From CAZCEC01 sp964497615 (GTDB taxonomy: Bacteria > Chloroflexota > Anaerolineae > Anaerolineales > UBA6663), in the NCBI GenBank assembly GCA_964497615.1, contig CAZCEC010000036.1, forward strand, positions 1-60,665: DNA of 60,665 nt, written 5' to 3'. A program made the position numbers and the translations under genes. Below, in pieces: positions 45,755 through 52,802 of this stretch; positions within the stretch are counted from its first letter, which is position 1, and every line of letters starts with the position of its first letter. The notes beneath the pieces are model-generated. The model had not been told where the DNA came from, did no database searches, and saw only the letters and a program-made list of their open reading frames with translations.

Positions 45755-47200
45755 CTAAATCGTCTGCACATCATGCGGACCGCTCTCGCGGATGCCTGCT
45801 GGGGTGATGCGCAAAAACTCCGCGTTGGCCTGCAATTCGCTGATGGTGGTGGCGCCAGCGTAACTCAGGCCGGAGCGCAAGCCGCCGACTAGTTGGTGCA
45901 GCACATCGGCGGCGCGGCCCCGGTAGGGCACGACGGCCTCCACGCCCTCCGGCACCACCTTGTCCCAATCATCATTATCCAACTGGCCCTGTTTGTCCAG
46001 CGCCTTGCGGTCCACATTGGCCGTCAGCGACGCCATGCCGCGCACCACCTTGTAGCGCCGCCCGTCGCGGATGACGCTGGCGCCGGGGCTTTCCTCGGTG
46101 CCAGCCAGCAGACTGCCGATCATCACGGTGCTGGCGCCGGCCGCCAGGGCCTTGGTCAGGTCGCCGCCAGTGCGAATGCCGCCGTCGCCGATCAGGGGTA
46201 TATCCAGTGCCGCTGCGGCCTCGGCGCAGTCCAGGATGGCGGTGAGCTGCGGCACGCCGAAGCCCGTCACCTGCCTGGTGATGCAGATGGAGCCGGAACC
46301 CACGCCGACCTTGACGGCATCGGCCCCGGCTTCAGCTAGGGCGCGCACCCCGTCGGCGGCGGCCACGTTCCCGCCCACCACGTCCACGCTTGGGAAGCGC
46401 TCCTTCAGGGTCGTGACCATGCGTAAGGCGTGGTCCGAGTGCCCGTGGGCGATGTCGACGATCAGCACATCCGCCCCGGCGGCCACGCACAGTTCGGCGC
46501 GGAGCAGGTCGTCGGCGCGCACGCCCACCGCCGCGGCCACGCGCAGGCGGCCCTTGAGGTCCTTGGTGGCCTGCGGGTGCTGCTCCAGTTTCACAATATC
46601 CTGGGCGGTGATCAGCCCAGCCACGCGGCCCGCGCCGTCCACCAGGGGCAGCTTCTCGATGCGGTGCGCGTGCAGGAGGCGCTGGGCCTCTTCCAGGCTG
46701 GTGCCCTCGGGCGCGGTGATGAGGCGCGCGCGCGGCGTCATCACGCTTTCGACCGCCGCCAGCGGGTCGGGCGCAAAGAGCACATCGCGGGTCGCCACCA
46801 GCCCGGCCAGCCGCCCGGCTTCATCCACCACCAACAGCCCGCCGATGCCCGAGGACTGCATTTGCTCGCGCGCGGTTTGCACCGTGGCCCCGCAGGCGAT
46901 GGTGGCGGGCGCCTCCACGATATGCGACTCGGCGCGCTTGACGCGGGCCACCTCCGCCGCCTGCCGCTCCGGCGTCATAAAGCGATGGATGGCGCCCAGC
47001 CCGCCCAGCCGCGCGATGGCAATCGCCATTGGCGCCTCGGTGACGGTGTCCATGTTGGAGCTGACGATGGGGATCGCCAGCGACAGCCGCCGCGTCAGCC
47101 GCGCCGTGGTCGTCACGGCGGTGCGCGAGGCGACTGAGGAGCGCTTGGGTACTAACAGCACATCATCAAACGTCAAGCCGGTTTCATCACGCAAGCGCAT
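45755..47200 (-). CDS. guaB: IMP dehydrogenase
   Basis: A 481-residue IMP dehydrogenase, which oxidises IMP to XMP with NAD in GMP synthesis. N-terminal TFDDVLLVPKRSSV, two CBS domains in the middle (~95-205, IGGLLVVDEAGRLAGLVATR and KLPLVDGAGRVAGLITAQD), the catalytic loop GSICITRQVTGFG with active Cys, then GDGGIRTGGDLTKALAAGA and the flap region with EAVVPYRG. The ATG at 47200 has AGAGG upstream. It heads the transcript that includes the redox/cNMP trio; a link between nucleotide supply and cNMP sensing is speculative. Confidence 0.95.
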   Translation of the reverse strand: MRLRDETGLTFDDVLLVPKRSSVASRTAVTTTARLTRRLSLAIPIVSSNMDTVTEAPMAIAIARLGGLGAIHRFMTPERQAAEVARVKRAESHIVEAPATIACGATVQTAREQMQSSGIGGLLVVDEAGRLAGLVATRDVLFAPDPLAAVESVMTPRARLITAPEGTSLEEAQRLLHAHRIEKLPLVDGAGRVAGLITAQDIVKLEQHPQATKDLKGRLRVAAAVGVRADDLLRAELCVAAGADVLIVDIAHGHSDHALRMVTTLKERFPSVDVVGGNVAAADGVRALAEAGADAVKVGVGSGSICITRQVTGFGVPQLTAILDCAEAAAALDIPLIGDGGIRTGGDLTKALAAGASTVMIGSLLAGTEESPGASVIRDGRRYKVVRGMASLTANVDRKALDKQGQLDNDDWDKVVPEGVEAVVPYRGRAADVLHQLVGGLRSGLSYAGATTISELQANAEFLRITPAGIRESGPHDVQTI

Positions 47201-47241
47201 GGTAATGCCTCTGCCCGTTGGGCCTTCGCCGCGCGCGCCTG

Positions 47242-47712
47242 TTAGGGGACGATGACGGCATGCGCGTAGAGCAAACGCCCGTCAGCGCTGTAGATCAGGT
47301 AGAAGTTCATCTGCTTGGCGCGCCTGGCCGGCCACTCGCTGGCCAGGCTCACTTCCCAAACCGGCTGAACCGGGTCGCACCAATTGGTGGTCAGCACCTG
47401 TTCGAAATACATCCGGCTGTAAGTCACCACCGAGCTCAGCTTCTGGCAGTTGTCTCGAAAGAAGCTTGTCTGGCCAAAGGTTCCCTGCGCCACATCCATG
47501 GAGGTGATCTGGACGGGTCCGCTCGCCTCACTGGCCTGACTGAGGACTTCCTCCCGCGCTAGGTCGCCAATTTCGGCCGCCGTGAACTGGTTGGCCCGCG
47601 CCTGCCACAGCGCCACCGCGCCGGCCACCGCCAGGAAGCTGCCCAGCGCCAGGACCAATACAGCGCCCAAACACCCCCACCGCATCATGTGGTTTGCCTT
47701 TGGGTTCAGCAT
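47242..47712 (-). CDS. hypothetical membrane-anchored protein
   Basis: A 156-residue protein with one N-terminal hydrophobic helix (GCLGAVLVLALGSFLAVAGA) and a mixed alpha/beta extracytoplasmic part that includes FRDNCQKLSSVV and TTNWCDPVQPVWEV (two Cys that could pair). The ATG at 47712 has AAGGGAA upstream. I do not recognise the family. It lies 41 bases in front of guaB in the same direction, but nothing else links them. Confidence 0.65.
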   Translation of the reverse strand: MLNPKANHMMRWGCLGAVLVLALGSFLAVAGAVALWQARANQFTAAEIGDLAREEVLSQASEASGPVQITSMDVAQGTFGQTSFFRDNCQKLSSVVTYSRMYFEQVLTTNWCDPVQPVWEVSLASEWPARRAKQMNFYLIYSADGRLLYAHAVIVP

Positions 47713-47784
47713 GGTTCCCTTGCCGCCAGGACCCGGACGCGGGGCAAGTTTACAACGGGGTGGCGCGATTGGGTAATCGGCCCT

Positions 47785-48003
47785 CTAAGATCGCTCGCCC
47801 GCTTCGTCGTGCACGACCCAGAAGTGCTGGGCCAGCACGCGTCGCCCGTGTAACTCCGTGCCAGGCGTGGTGTGGACTAGCTCAAGCTCACGGAAGAGCC
47901 AGTCGCAACGGCCCAGGGAGCGGATGGTGTCGGGGTCGTCGAACCAGGCGGCGAGGCGCGGAGCAAGAGCGGCGGAGAGGGGGATGAAGTCCCTGACGAT
48001 CAC
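47785..48003 (-). pseudogene. possible N-terminal remnant of a GNAT acetyltransferase
   Basis: A 72-codon frame from GTG at 48003, 2 bases after the antitoxin stop. It reads FIPLSAALAPRLAAWFDDPD, then LGRCDWLFRELELVHTTPG and AQHFWVVHDEAGE before an abrupt stop. The layout (WFDDPDT.R.LG ... FWVV.DEAGE) resembles the first third of a GNAT N-acetyltransferase, broken off where the acetyl-CoA-binding strand should begin. It may instead be a short real gene. Family call is tentative. Confidence 0.4.
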
Positions 48004-48005
48004 GC

Positions 48006-48350
48006 CTACGATCGCACGGCCTTTCTCGGGCGGGGTTCCTTTACACGACGCGCACCACTCGCTGGCTGCACTACATCCCAGACTGCCTCAGGGTGGCGTG
48101 CCGCTACCTGCAGCAAGACCCGCGCTGGCCCTTCAGGTGAGCGGCGGCCCTGTTCCCAATTACGCAGCGTCTTGACGCTAATTCCTAGCAAGGCTGCGAA
48201 TTCACTCTGGGACAGGCGATAGGTGGCCCGCAGACGCTTGACGTTCGGGCCAGTCACGATAAAGGCCCGAGAGGGGACTTTCTGCCCGCGCAAAATGGCC
48301 CCGCCTTCTTGAACACTTGCCACCAATTCTTCAAACAACTCGTCTTTCAT
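48006..48350 (-). CDS. higA: HigA-type XRE antitoxin
   Basis: A 114-residue antitoxin of the HigA/NadS type. An XRE helix-turn-helix at ~37-90 reads VKRLRATYRLSQSEFAALLG then ISVKTLRNWEQGRRSPEG, preceded by a charged N-terminal toxin-binding arm. Its ATG overlaps the toxin stop by 4 bases. Toxin-first order is typical of HigBA. It should neutralise the RelE-like toxin and repress the promoter in front of it. Confidence 0.88.
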   Translation of the reverse strand: MKDELFEELVASVQEGGAILRGQKVPSRAFIVTGPNVKRLRATYRLSQSEFAALLGISVKTLRNWEQGRRSPEGPARVLLQVAARHPEAVWDVVQPASGARRVKEPRPRKAVRS

Positions 48351-48664
48351 GGATACTCGGCCTCGATCAGCTTACGCAATATGTTCACCTGTTTCGCAGT
48401 TAGATCCGCTTGCACAGTTTTGGGATAAGCAAATAGCATCAATAGACGCTCATGTTGAACAGCCCAATAGTAGATGATCCGAATTCCGCCGCTCTTCCCC
48501 TTGCCTTCCAACGACCAGCGTATCTTTCGGAGGCCACCGCTCTGCCGAATGATCGCACCGGCGCTTGGACGATTTGACAGGACAACCTGCAACTTGCGGT
48601 ATTCATCGTCAGTCCGTAGTTCAACCATTCGACGGATGAAGACCGTCGTTTCGACGATTACCAT
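48347..48664 (-). CDS. higB: HigB/RelE-type toxin
   Basis: A 105-residue RelE-superfamily toxin (ribosome-dependent mRNA interferase type): FIRRMVELRTDDEYRKLQ, GGLRKIRWSLEGKGKSGGIR and a Tyr-rich IRIIYYWAV strand, ending in FAYPKTVQADLTAKQ. I chose the ATG at 48664; a TTG at 48670 lies at the transcript start. Its promoter and operator are textbook-like (48676-48704), and the leader is at most about five bases. Confidence 0.88.
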   Translation of the reverse strand: MVIVETTVFIRRMVELRTDDEYRKLQVVLSNRPSAGAIIRQSGGLRKIRWSLEGKGKSGGIRIIYYWAVQHERLLMLFAYPKTVQADLTAKQVNILRKLIEAEYP

Positions 48665-48675
48665 GGGCAAACGTC

Positions 48676-48704
48676 ACTATACGCCATTGGCGTATGGTTG
48701 TCAA
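48676..48704 (-). promoter_or_regulatory. higBA promoter with palindromic operator
   Basis: Minus strand TTGACA (48704-48699), 17-base spacer, TATAGT (48681-48676). A 17-base palindrome ATACGCCA-T-TGGCGTAT (48679-48695) fills the spacer and overlaps the -10 box, as expected for antitoxin autorepression. Confidence 0.75.
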
Positions 48705-48754
48705 GTTTTCGCGATGCGGTTGGGAGCGAACGACTCGACGAGCCGCCGTCACAG

Positions 48755-49813
48755 CTATTTAGCAGGGGCCACATTGGGTGCGCGAGTTTGGGCATCGGCG
48801 AGTTGCCCGCACCCCGCATTAATGTCAATGCCCCGCCGCACGCGGATGGTGCAGGTGATGCCGTGGCGTTCGAGTTCGGCTTTGAATGCGGCGGCGCGCT
48901 CGCGGGTGGTAGCGCGGCCGGCGTAGTCGCGCGTGGGGTTGAGGGGGATGACGTTGACATGGCACGGCAGTCCCTCGGCCAGCACAGCCAGGGCGCGGGC
49001 CTGCTCGGGCGTGTCGTTCTTGCCCTGGATCAGCGCCCACTCGAACGTGACGCGGCGGCGGGTGGCGGCATAGTATTTCCGCACGGCGTCGAACAGCACC
49101 GCTAGCGGATACTTCTTGTTGATGGGCAGCATCTCCGTCCGCAATTCGTCAGTGGCGGCGTGGAGCGACACGGCCAGGTTCACCTGCCGGTGCTCGCCCG
49201 CAAACCGCTCGATCATCGGCACCAGCCCCACCGTGCTGATGGTGATGCGCCGCGCGCCGAAGTTGAACCCCTGCGGGTCGTTGAGGATGTCCACCGCCGC
49301 CAGGGTCGCGTCGTAGTTGTGGAACGGCTCGCCCATGCCCATGACGACGATGTTGGTCAGGTGGTCGCCTTGCGCTTTCAACTCACGGGCGAACACCAGC
49401 ACCTGCTCCACAATCTCGCCCGCGCTGAGGTTGCGCCGAAAGCCCATCTGCCCCGTGGCGCAGAACACGCACCCCATCGCGCACCCGGCCTGGGTGGAGA
49501 TGCACAATGTGCGGCGCTGCTCATACCCCATCAGCACCGTCTCGATCTGCTGGCCGCCGGGCAAGCCGAACAGCGCCTTGCGCGTCTCCCCGTCCGACGA
49601 CTTCTGCTCGACGAGGCGCGTCAGCGACTGGAACTCGAACTCGCTTCCCAGCCGTTCGCGCAGCGCCATGGGGATCGTGGTGATGGCGTCGGGCGTCGCC
49701 GCCAGGTCGCGGTATAGCGCCTGCCACACCTGCCCGGCGCGGTACTTCGGCTGGCCCCACTCGACGAGCGTGTCGGTGAGGTGGGAGAGGGGAAGGGAGA
49801 AGATGCTGGACAT
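48755..49813 (-). CDS. rlmN: 23S rRNA (adenine-C2)-methyltransferase RlmN
   Basis: A 352-residue radical-SAM enzyme that methylates C2 of A2503 in 23S rRNA and certain tRNAs. The radical-SAM cluster motif is QAGCAMGCVFC (CxxxCxxC). GEPFHNYDATLAAVDIL and the final GCGQLA with the methyl-carrying Cys are present. The ATG at 49813 is favoured over an in-frame start 17 codons upstream, which lies in a G-rich repeat. It follows the HAD gene by 69 bases. Confidence 0.95.
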   Translation of the reverse strand: MSSIFSLPLSHLTDTLVEWGQPKYRAGQVWQALYRDLAATPDAITTIPMALRERLGSEFEFQSLTRLVEQKSSDGETRKALFGLPGGQQIETVLMGYEQRRTLCISTQAGCAMGCVFCATGQMGFRRNLSAGEIVEQVLVFARELKAQGDHLTNIVVMGMGEPFHNYDATLAAVDILNDPQGFNFGARRITISTVGLVPMIERFAGEHRQVNLAVSLHAATDELRTEMLPINKKYPLAVLFDAVRKYYAATRRRVTFEWALIQGKNDTPEQARALAVLAEGLPCHVNVIPLNPTRDYAGRATTRERAAAFKAELERHGITCTIRVRRGIDINAGCGQLADAQTRAPNVAPAK

Positions 49814-49821
49814 TGAATCCC

Positions 49822-49869
49822 GGGAATCGGGGGACTCAGGGGACACAAGGGAAACAAGGGACACTGGGG
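49822..49869 (+). other. G-quadruplex-prone tract between the HAD gene and rlmN
   Basis: Five G-runs of 3-5 separated by 5-6 bases (loops ACTCA, ACACAA, AAACAA, ACACT) on the plus strand, the template strand for rlmN. GGGACTC here also mirrors GAGTCCC near 49893, so a hairpin is the alternative structure. Confidence 0.6.
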
Positions 49870-49882
49870 CCTATGAGTCCCT

Positions 49883-50704
49883 TCAGTCCCCCGAGTCCCC
49901 TTTCAGAAGGGCCGCGGTCAACTCCACCACGCTTGGCAGCACCCAGGTTGGCGCGTAAGGCAGGCCAGTCAGGTCTTCGGCGCGGGAAATGCCGCTAAGG
50001 ACTAGCAGGCTGGGCAGCCCGGCGCGGACGGCGCCTAGGATATCGGTCTCCAGGCGGTCGCCAATGACGAGGGTGCGGGCCGGGTCGCTGCCCAGACGGG
50101 CCAGCGCCTGTTGATACATGATGGGCTCCGGCTTGCCGATGATGACGGGCGCGACCCCGGTGGCGGTCTGCAGTGCGGCCAGGATGGCGCCGTTGCCGTG
50201 CGTCGTGCCGTGCTCACTGGGCAGGGTCACGTCGGGATTCGTGCCGATGAAGGCCGCCCCGGCGCGGATATTGATTGTGGCCGTAGCGAGTTTGTCCCAG
50301 GACAGGCCGCGGTCCATCCCGCACACCACATAGTCTGCGCCCGGCTCGTACAGGCCCAGCAGGTCGTACCCGGCATCGCTGAGCGCCTGCCGGACTCCAT
50401 CCTCGCCGATAGCGAAGACCTGCCCCCGCGGCTGTGCGCCGTTGCGCTGCTGGCTGAGATAAGCGGCGGTTGCCTGGGCCGAGGTCAGCACCTCGCCCAG
50501 CGTCACCTGGACACCAAACCCGGCCAACTTGTCCACGTACTGGTCCGGCGTGCGGCTGGCGTTGTTGGTCGCCAGCACAAACGGGATGTCCCGCGCCCGT
50601 AGCGCCTCAAAGAACAGCCCAATGCCCGGCAGCGCGCGCGTGCCTTCCCACAACACGCCGTCCATATCGATGATGGCGGCAGCCAACTCGCTTGGGGAAT
50701 TCAT
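49883..50704 (-). CDS. HAD-IIA family phosphatase (NagD-like)
   Basis: A 273-residue HAD-IIA hydrolase: nucleophile motif IIDMDGVLWEG, FVLATNNASRTPDQY (motif II), a type-IIA cap in the middle, then IGKPEPIMYQQAL and VIGDRLETDILGA (motifs III/IV). Such enzymes dephosphorylate small phosphates (p-nitrophenyl phosphate, nucleotides, phosphoglycolate). The true substrate is unknown. Its ATG overlaps the clpX stop by 4 bases, making it the fourth gene of the tig-clpP-clpX transcript. The last residues (GDSGD) read from the G-rich repeat. Confidence 0.88.
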   Translation of the reverse strand: MNSPSELAAAIIDMDGVLWEGTRALPGIGLFFEALRARDIPFVLATNNASRTPDQYVDKLAGFGVQVTLGEVLTSAQATAAYLSQQRNGAQPRGQVFAIGEDGVRQALSDAGYDLLGLYEPGADYVVCGMDRGLSWDKLATATINIRAGAAFIGTNPDVTLPSEHGTTHGNGAILAALQTATGVAPVIIGKPEPIMYQQALARLGSDPARTLVIGDRLETDILGAVRAGLPSLLVLSGISRAEDLTGLPYAPTWVLPSVVELTAALLKGDSGD

Positions 50705-52020
50705 GCCGCCTTGCGGAGCGACTCATCCCCCCACGCCACCACCTGCTCGCGCTCATCGAGCAGCAGCGGACGGGCGTGGCCGCCGATGGCCTCGGCGTGG
50801 ACCACGACCCGGCGCACGTCGGAGCGCGACGGCACTTCGTACATCACGTCCAGCAGGGTGGCTTCCAGGATCGAGCGCAGCCCGCGCGCGCCGGTGCGGC
50901 GGCGCAGGGCGGCGGCCACGGTGCGCTGAAGCGCCTCCTCGGTGAAGTCCAGTTCCACGCTGTCCATGGCGAACAGGCGCTGATACTGCCGCACCAGGGC
51001 GTTGCGCGGCTGGGTGAGCACCGCCATCAGCCCGGCCTCGTCCAATGGGTCCAGCGTCACCAGCACCGGCAGCCGGCCCACAAACTCGGGGATCAGGCCG
51101 AAGCGCATCAGGTCCTCGGGCGCGAGTTGGGCCATCAGCTCGGAGCGGTCAGCGGCGGTGTGCGCGTGGGGCCGGGCAGCGCCCCCGGCGTGGCGCAGGT
51201 GTTCGTCCACGCGGTGGACGATCACCTCTTCCAGCCCGTCGAACGTCCCGCCGCAGATGAAGAGCACGTTGCGGGTGTCGAGCTGGAGGAACTCCTGATG
51301 CGGGTGCTTGCGGCCCCCTTGCGGGAGAACGTTCACCCGCGCGCCCTCGATGATCTTCAGCAGGGCCTGCTGCACGCCCTCGCCCGACACGTCGCGGGTG
51401 AGCGACGGGCTGCCGCCGCTCTTGCGCGCGATCTTGTCAATCTCGTCAATGTAGATGATGCCCTTCTGGGCGCGCACAAGGTCGTAATCCGCGGCCTGGA
51501 TCAGGCGGTGCAGGATATTCTCCACGTCCTCGCCCACGTAGCCGGCCTCGGTGAGGGCGGTGGCGTCGGCGATGCAGAAGGGCACGTCCAGGATGCGGGC
51601 CAGGGTCTGCGCCAACAGGGTCTTGCCGGAGCCGGTGGGGCCGACCAGCAAGATGTTGCTCTTGTCCAGGTCGGGGTCGCCCTGGCGCGGGCGGTGACCC
51701 AGCCGCTTGTAGTGGTTATAGACCGCCACCGAGAGGGCGCGCTTGGCGTGTTCCTGGCCGACCACATATTCATTCAGGCGGGTATAGATGTCCTTGGGCG
51801 GCAGGCTGGGGCGCGGGCCGTGGGTGGCCAGGTCGCTGAACAAAACGCCCTCGTCCTCGCCCTGGAGCATGTCGTGGCACAGGTCAATGCACTCGTCGCA
51901 AATGGCGACGCCGGGCACGGCGGAGGCGATCAGGCGCGCCACGGCATCTTCCTTGCGCTTGCAGAAGGAACAGCGTTTGACTTCGGAAACAGCAGCTTTG
52001 CGCGGCATACCGTCACTCAT
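50701..52020 (-). CDS. clpX: ClpX AAA+ unfoldase lacking the IGF loop
   Basis: A 439-residue ClpX. An N-terminal zinc finger (CSFCKRKEDA ... CDECIDLC), Walker A LLVGPTGSGKTLLAQTL, pore loop EAGYVGEDVE, Walker B IIYIDEIDKIA, the RKH loop GGRKHPHQEF, sensor region FICGGTFDGLEEVIVHR and FGLIPEFVGRLPVLVTL are all in place. Between VIVHR and APEDLMRFG, where ClpX normally has an IGF tripeptide that docks into ClpP, the sequence is HLRHAGGAARPHAH, with no I/L-G-F. Docking to the adjacent ClpP may therefore be weak or different. The ATG at 52020 has no clear ribosome site; a second ATG is at 52008. clpP is upstream in the same direction. Confidence 0.93.
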   Translation of the reverse strand: MSDGMPRKAAVSEVKRCSFCKRKEDAVARLIASAVPGVAICDECIDLCHDMLQGEDEGVLFSDLATHGPRPSLPPKDIYTRLNEYVVGQEHAKRALSVAVYNHYKRLGHRPRQGDPDLDKSNILLVGPTGSGKTLLAQTLARILDVPFCIADATALTEAGYVGEDVENILHRLIQAADYDLVRAQKGIIYIDEIDKIARKSGGSPSLTRDVSGEGVQQALLKIIEGARVNVLPQGGRKHPHQEFLQLDTRNVLFICGGTFDGLEEVIVHRVDEHLRHAGGAARPHAHTAADRSELMAQLAPEDLMRFGLIPEFVGRLPVLVTLDPLDEAGLMAVLTQPRNALVRQYQRLFAMDSVELDFTEEALQRTVAAALRRRTGARGLRSILEATLLDVMYEVPSRSDVRRVVVHAEAIGGHARPLLLDEREQVVAWGDESLRKAA

Positions 52021-52109
52021 TCTAGTACAAAATAAAGGCATGGGTGGCGCGCATGTCAGCGCGCCACCCATGCCGTTCGAAACAGCCCGCTACTGGCGGA
52101 GGTCGAGGC

Positions 52110-52769
52110 TTAAGCGGAAGCCGGCAGGGCGACCGGGGTCTTCTGGCCGTTGAGGCGCGCCGGTTCCTTGTCGGGCGCCACCATGATGCCGTCGATCACG
52201 CCCAGCTCCACGGCGCGCTCGGGGGTCATGTAGTAGTCGCGGTCGGTCGAGCGCAGGATTTCCTCATCGCTCATCTTGGTGTGCTTGCGCAGGATGTTGT
52301 TCAGCAGGTCGCGCTGGCGCAGGATCTCGCGCGCAGCGATCTCGATGTCCGACGCCTGGCCTTGCGCGCCGCCCAGCGGCTGGTGCAGGTGGATGGTGGC
52401 GTTGGGCAGGGCATAGCGCATGCCGGGGCTGCCAGCGCACAGCAGGATGGTGCCGAAGCTGGCGGCCAGCCCCACCGCCACGGTGGAGATGGGCGCCTCG
52501 ATGAAGTGCATGGTGTCGTAGATCGCCAGCCCGGCGTTGATGACGCCGCCCGGCGAGTTGATGAACATCTGGATCGGCTTGCGCGAATCCTCGTGGTTGA
52601 GGAACAGCAGTTGCGCCACGATCACGTTGGCAACCTGGTCGTTGATGGGCGTGCCCAAAAAGACAATGCGCTCCTTGAGCAAGAGCGAGTAGATGTCGTA
52701 GGCGCGCTCGCCGCGGCCGGTCGTCTCGATCACCATCGGGATCAGGGCTTCGGGGTTCATCAGGCTCAT
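52110..52769 (-). CDS. clpP: ClpP serine protease subunit
   Basis: A 219-residue ClpP: FLGTPINDQVANVIVAQLL, MFINSPGGVINAGLAIYDTM, the nucleophile Ser in VGLAASFGTILLCAG, the catalytic His in ATIHLHQPLGGAQGQ and the Asp in STDRDYYMTPERAVELG. It forms the proteolytic chamber fed by ClpX. I chose the ATG at 52769, which has TGGAGA 6-11 bases upstream; two earlier in-frame starts lack a site. The N-terminal region (~20 residues before the fold) includes the axial-loop segment. It sits between tig (33 bases) and clpX (89 bases). Confidence 0.95.
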   Translation of the reverse strand: MSLMNPEALIPMVIETTGRGERAYDIYSLLLKERIVFLGTPINDQVANVIVAQLLFLNHEDSRKPIQMFINSPGGVINAGLAIYDTMHFIEAPISTVAVGLAASFGTILLCAGSPGMRYALPNATIHLHQPLGGAQGQASDIEIAAREILRQRDLLNNILRKHTKMSDEEILRSTDRDYYMTPERAVELGVIDGIMVAPDKEPARLNGQKTPVALPASA

Positions 52770-52802
52770 GGGGGTCTCCATTCTATGGTATTCAACCAAC
52801 GC

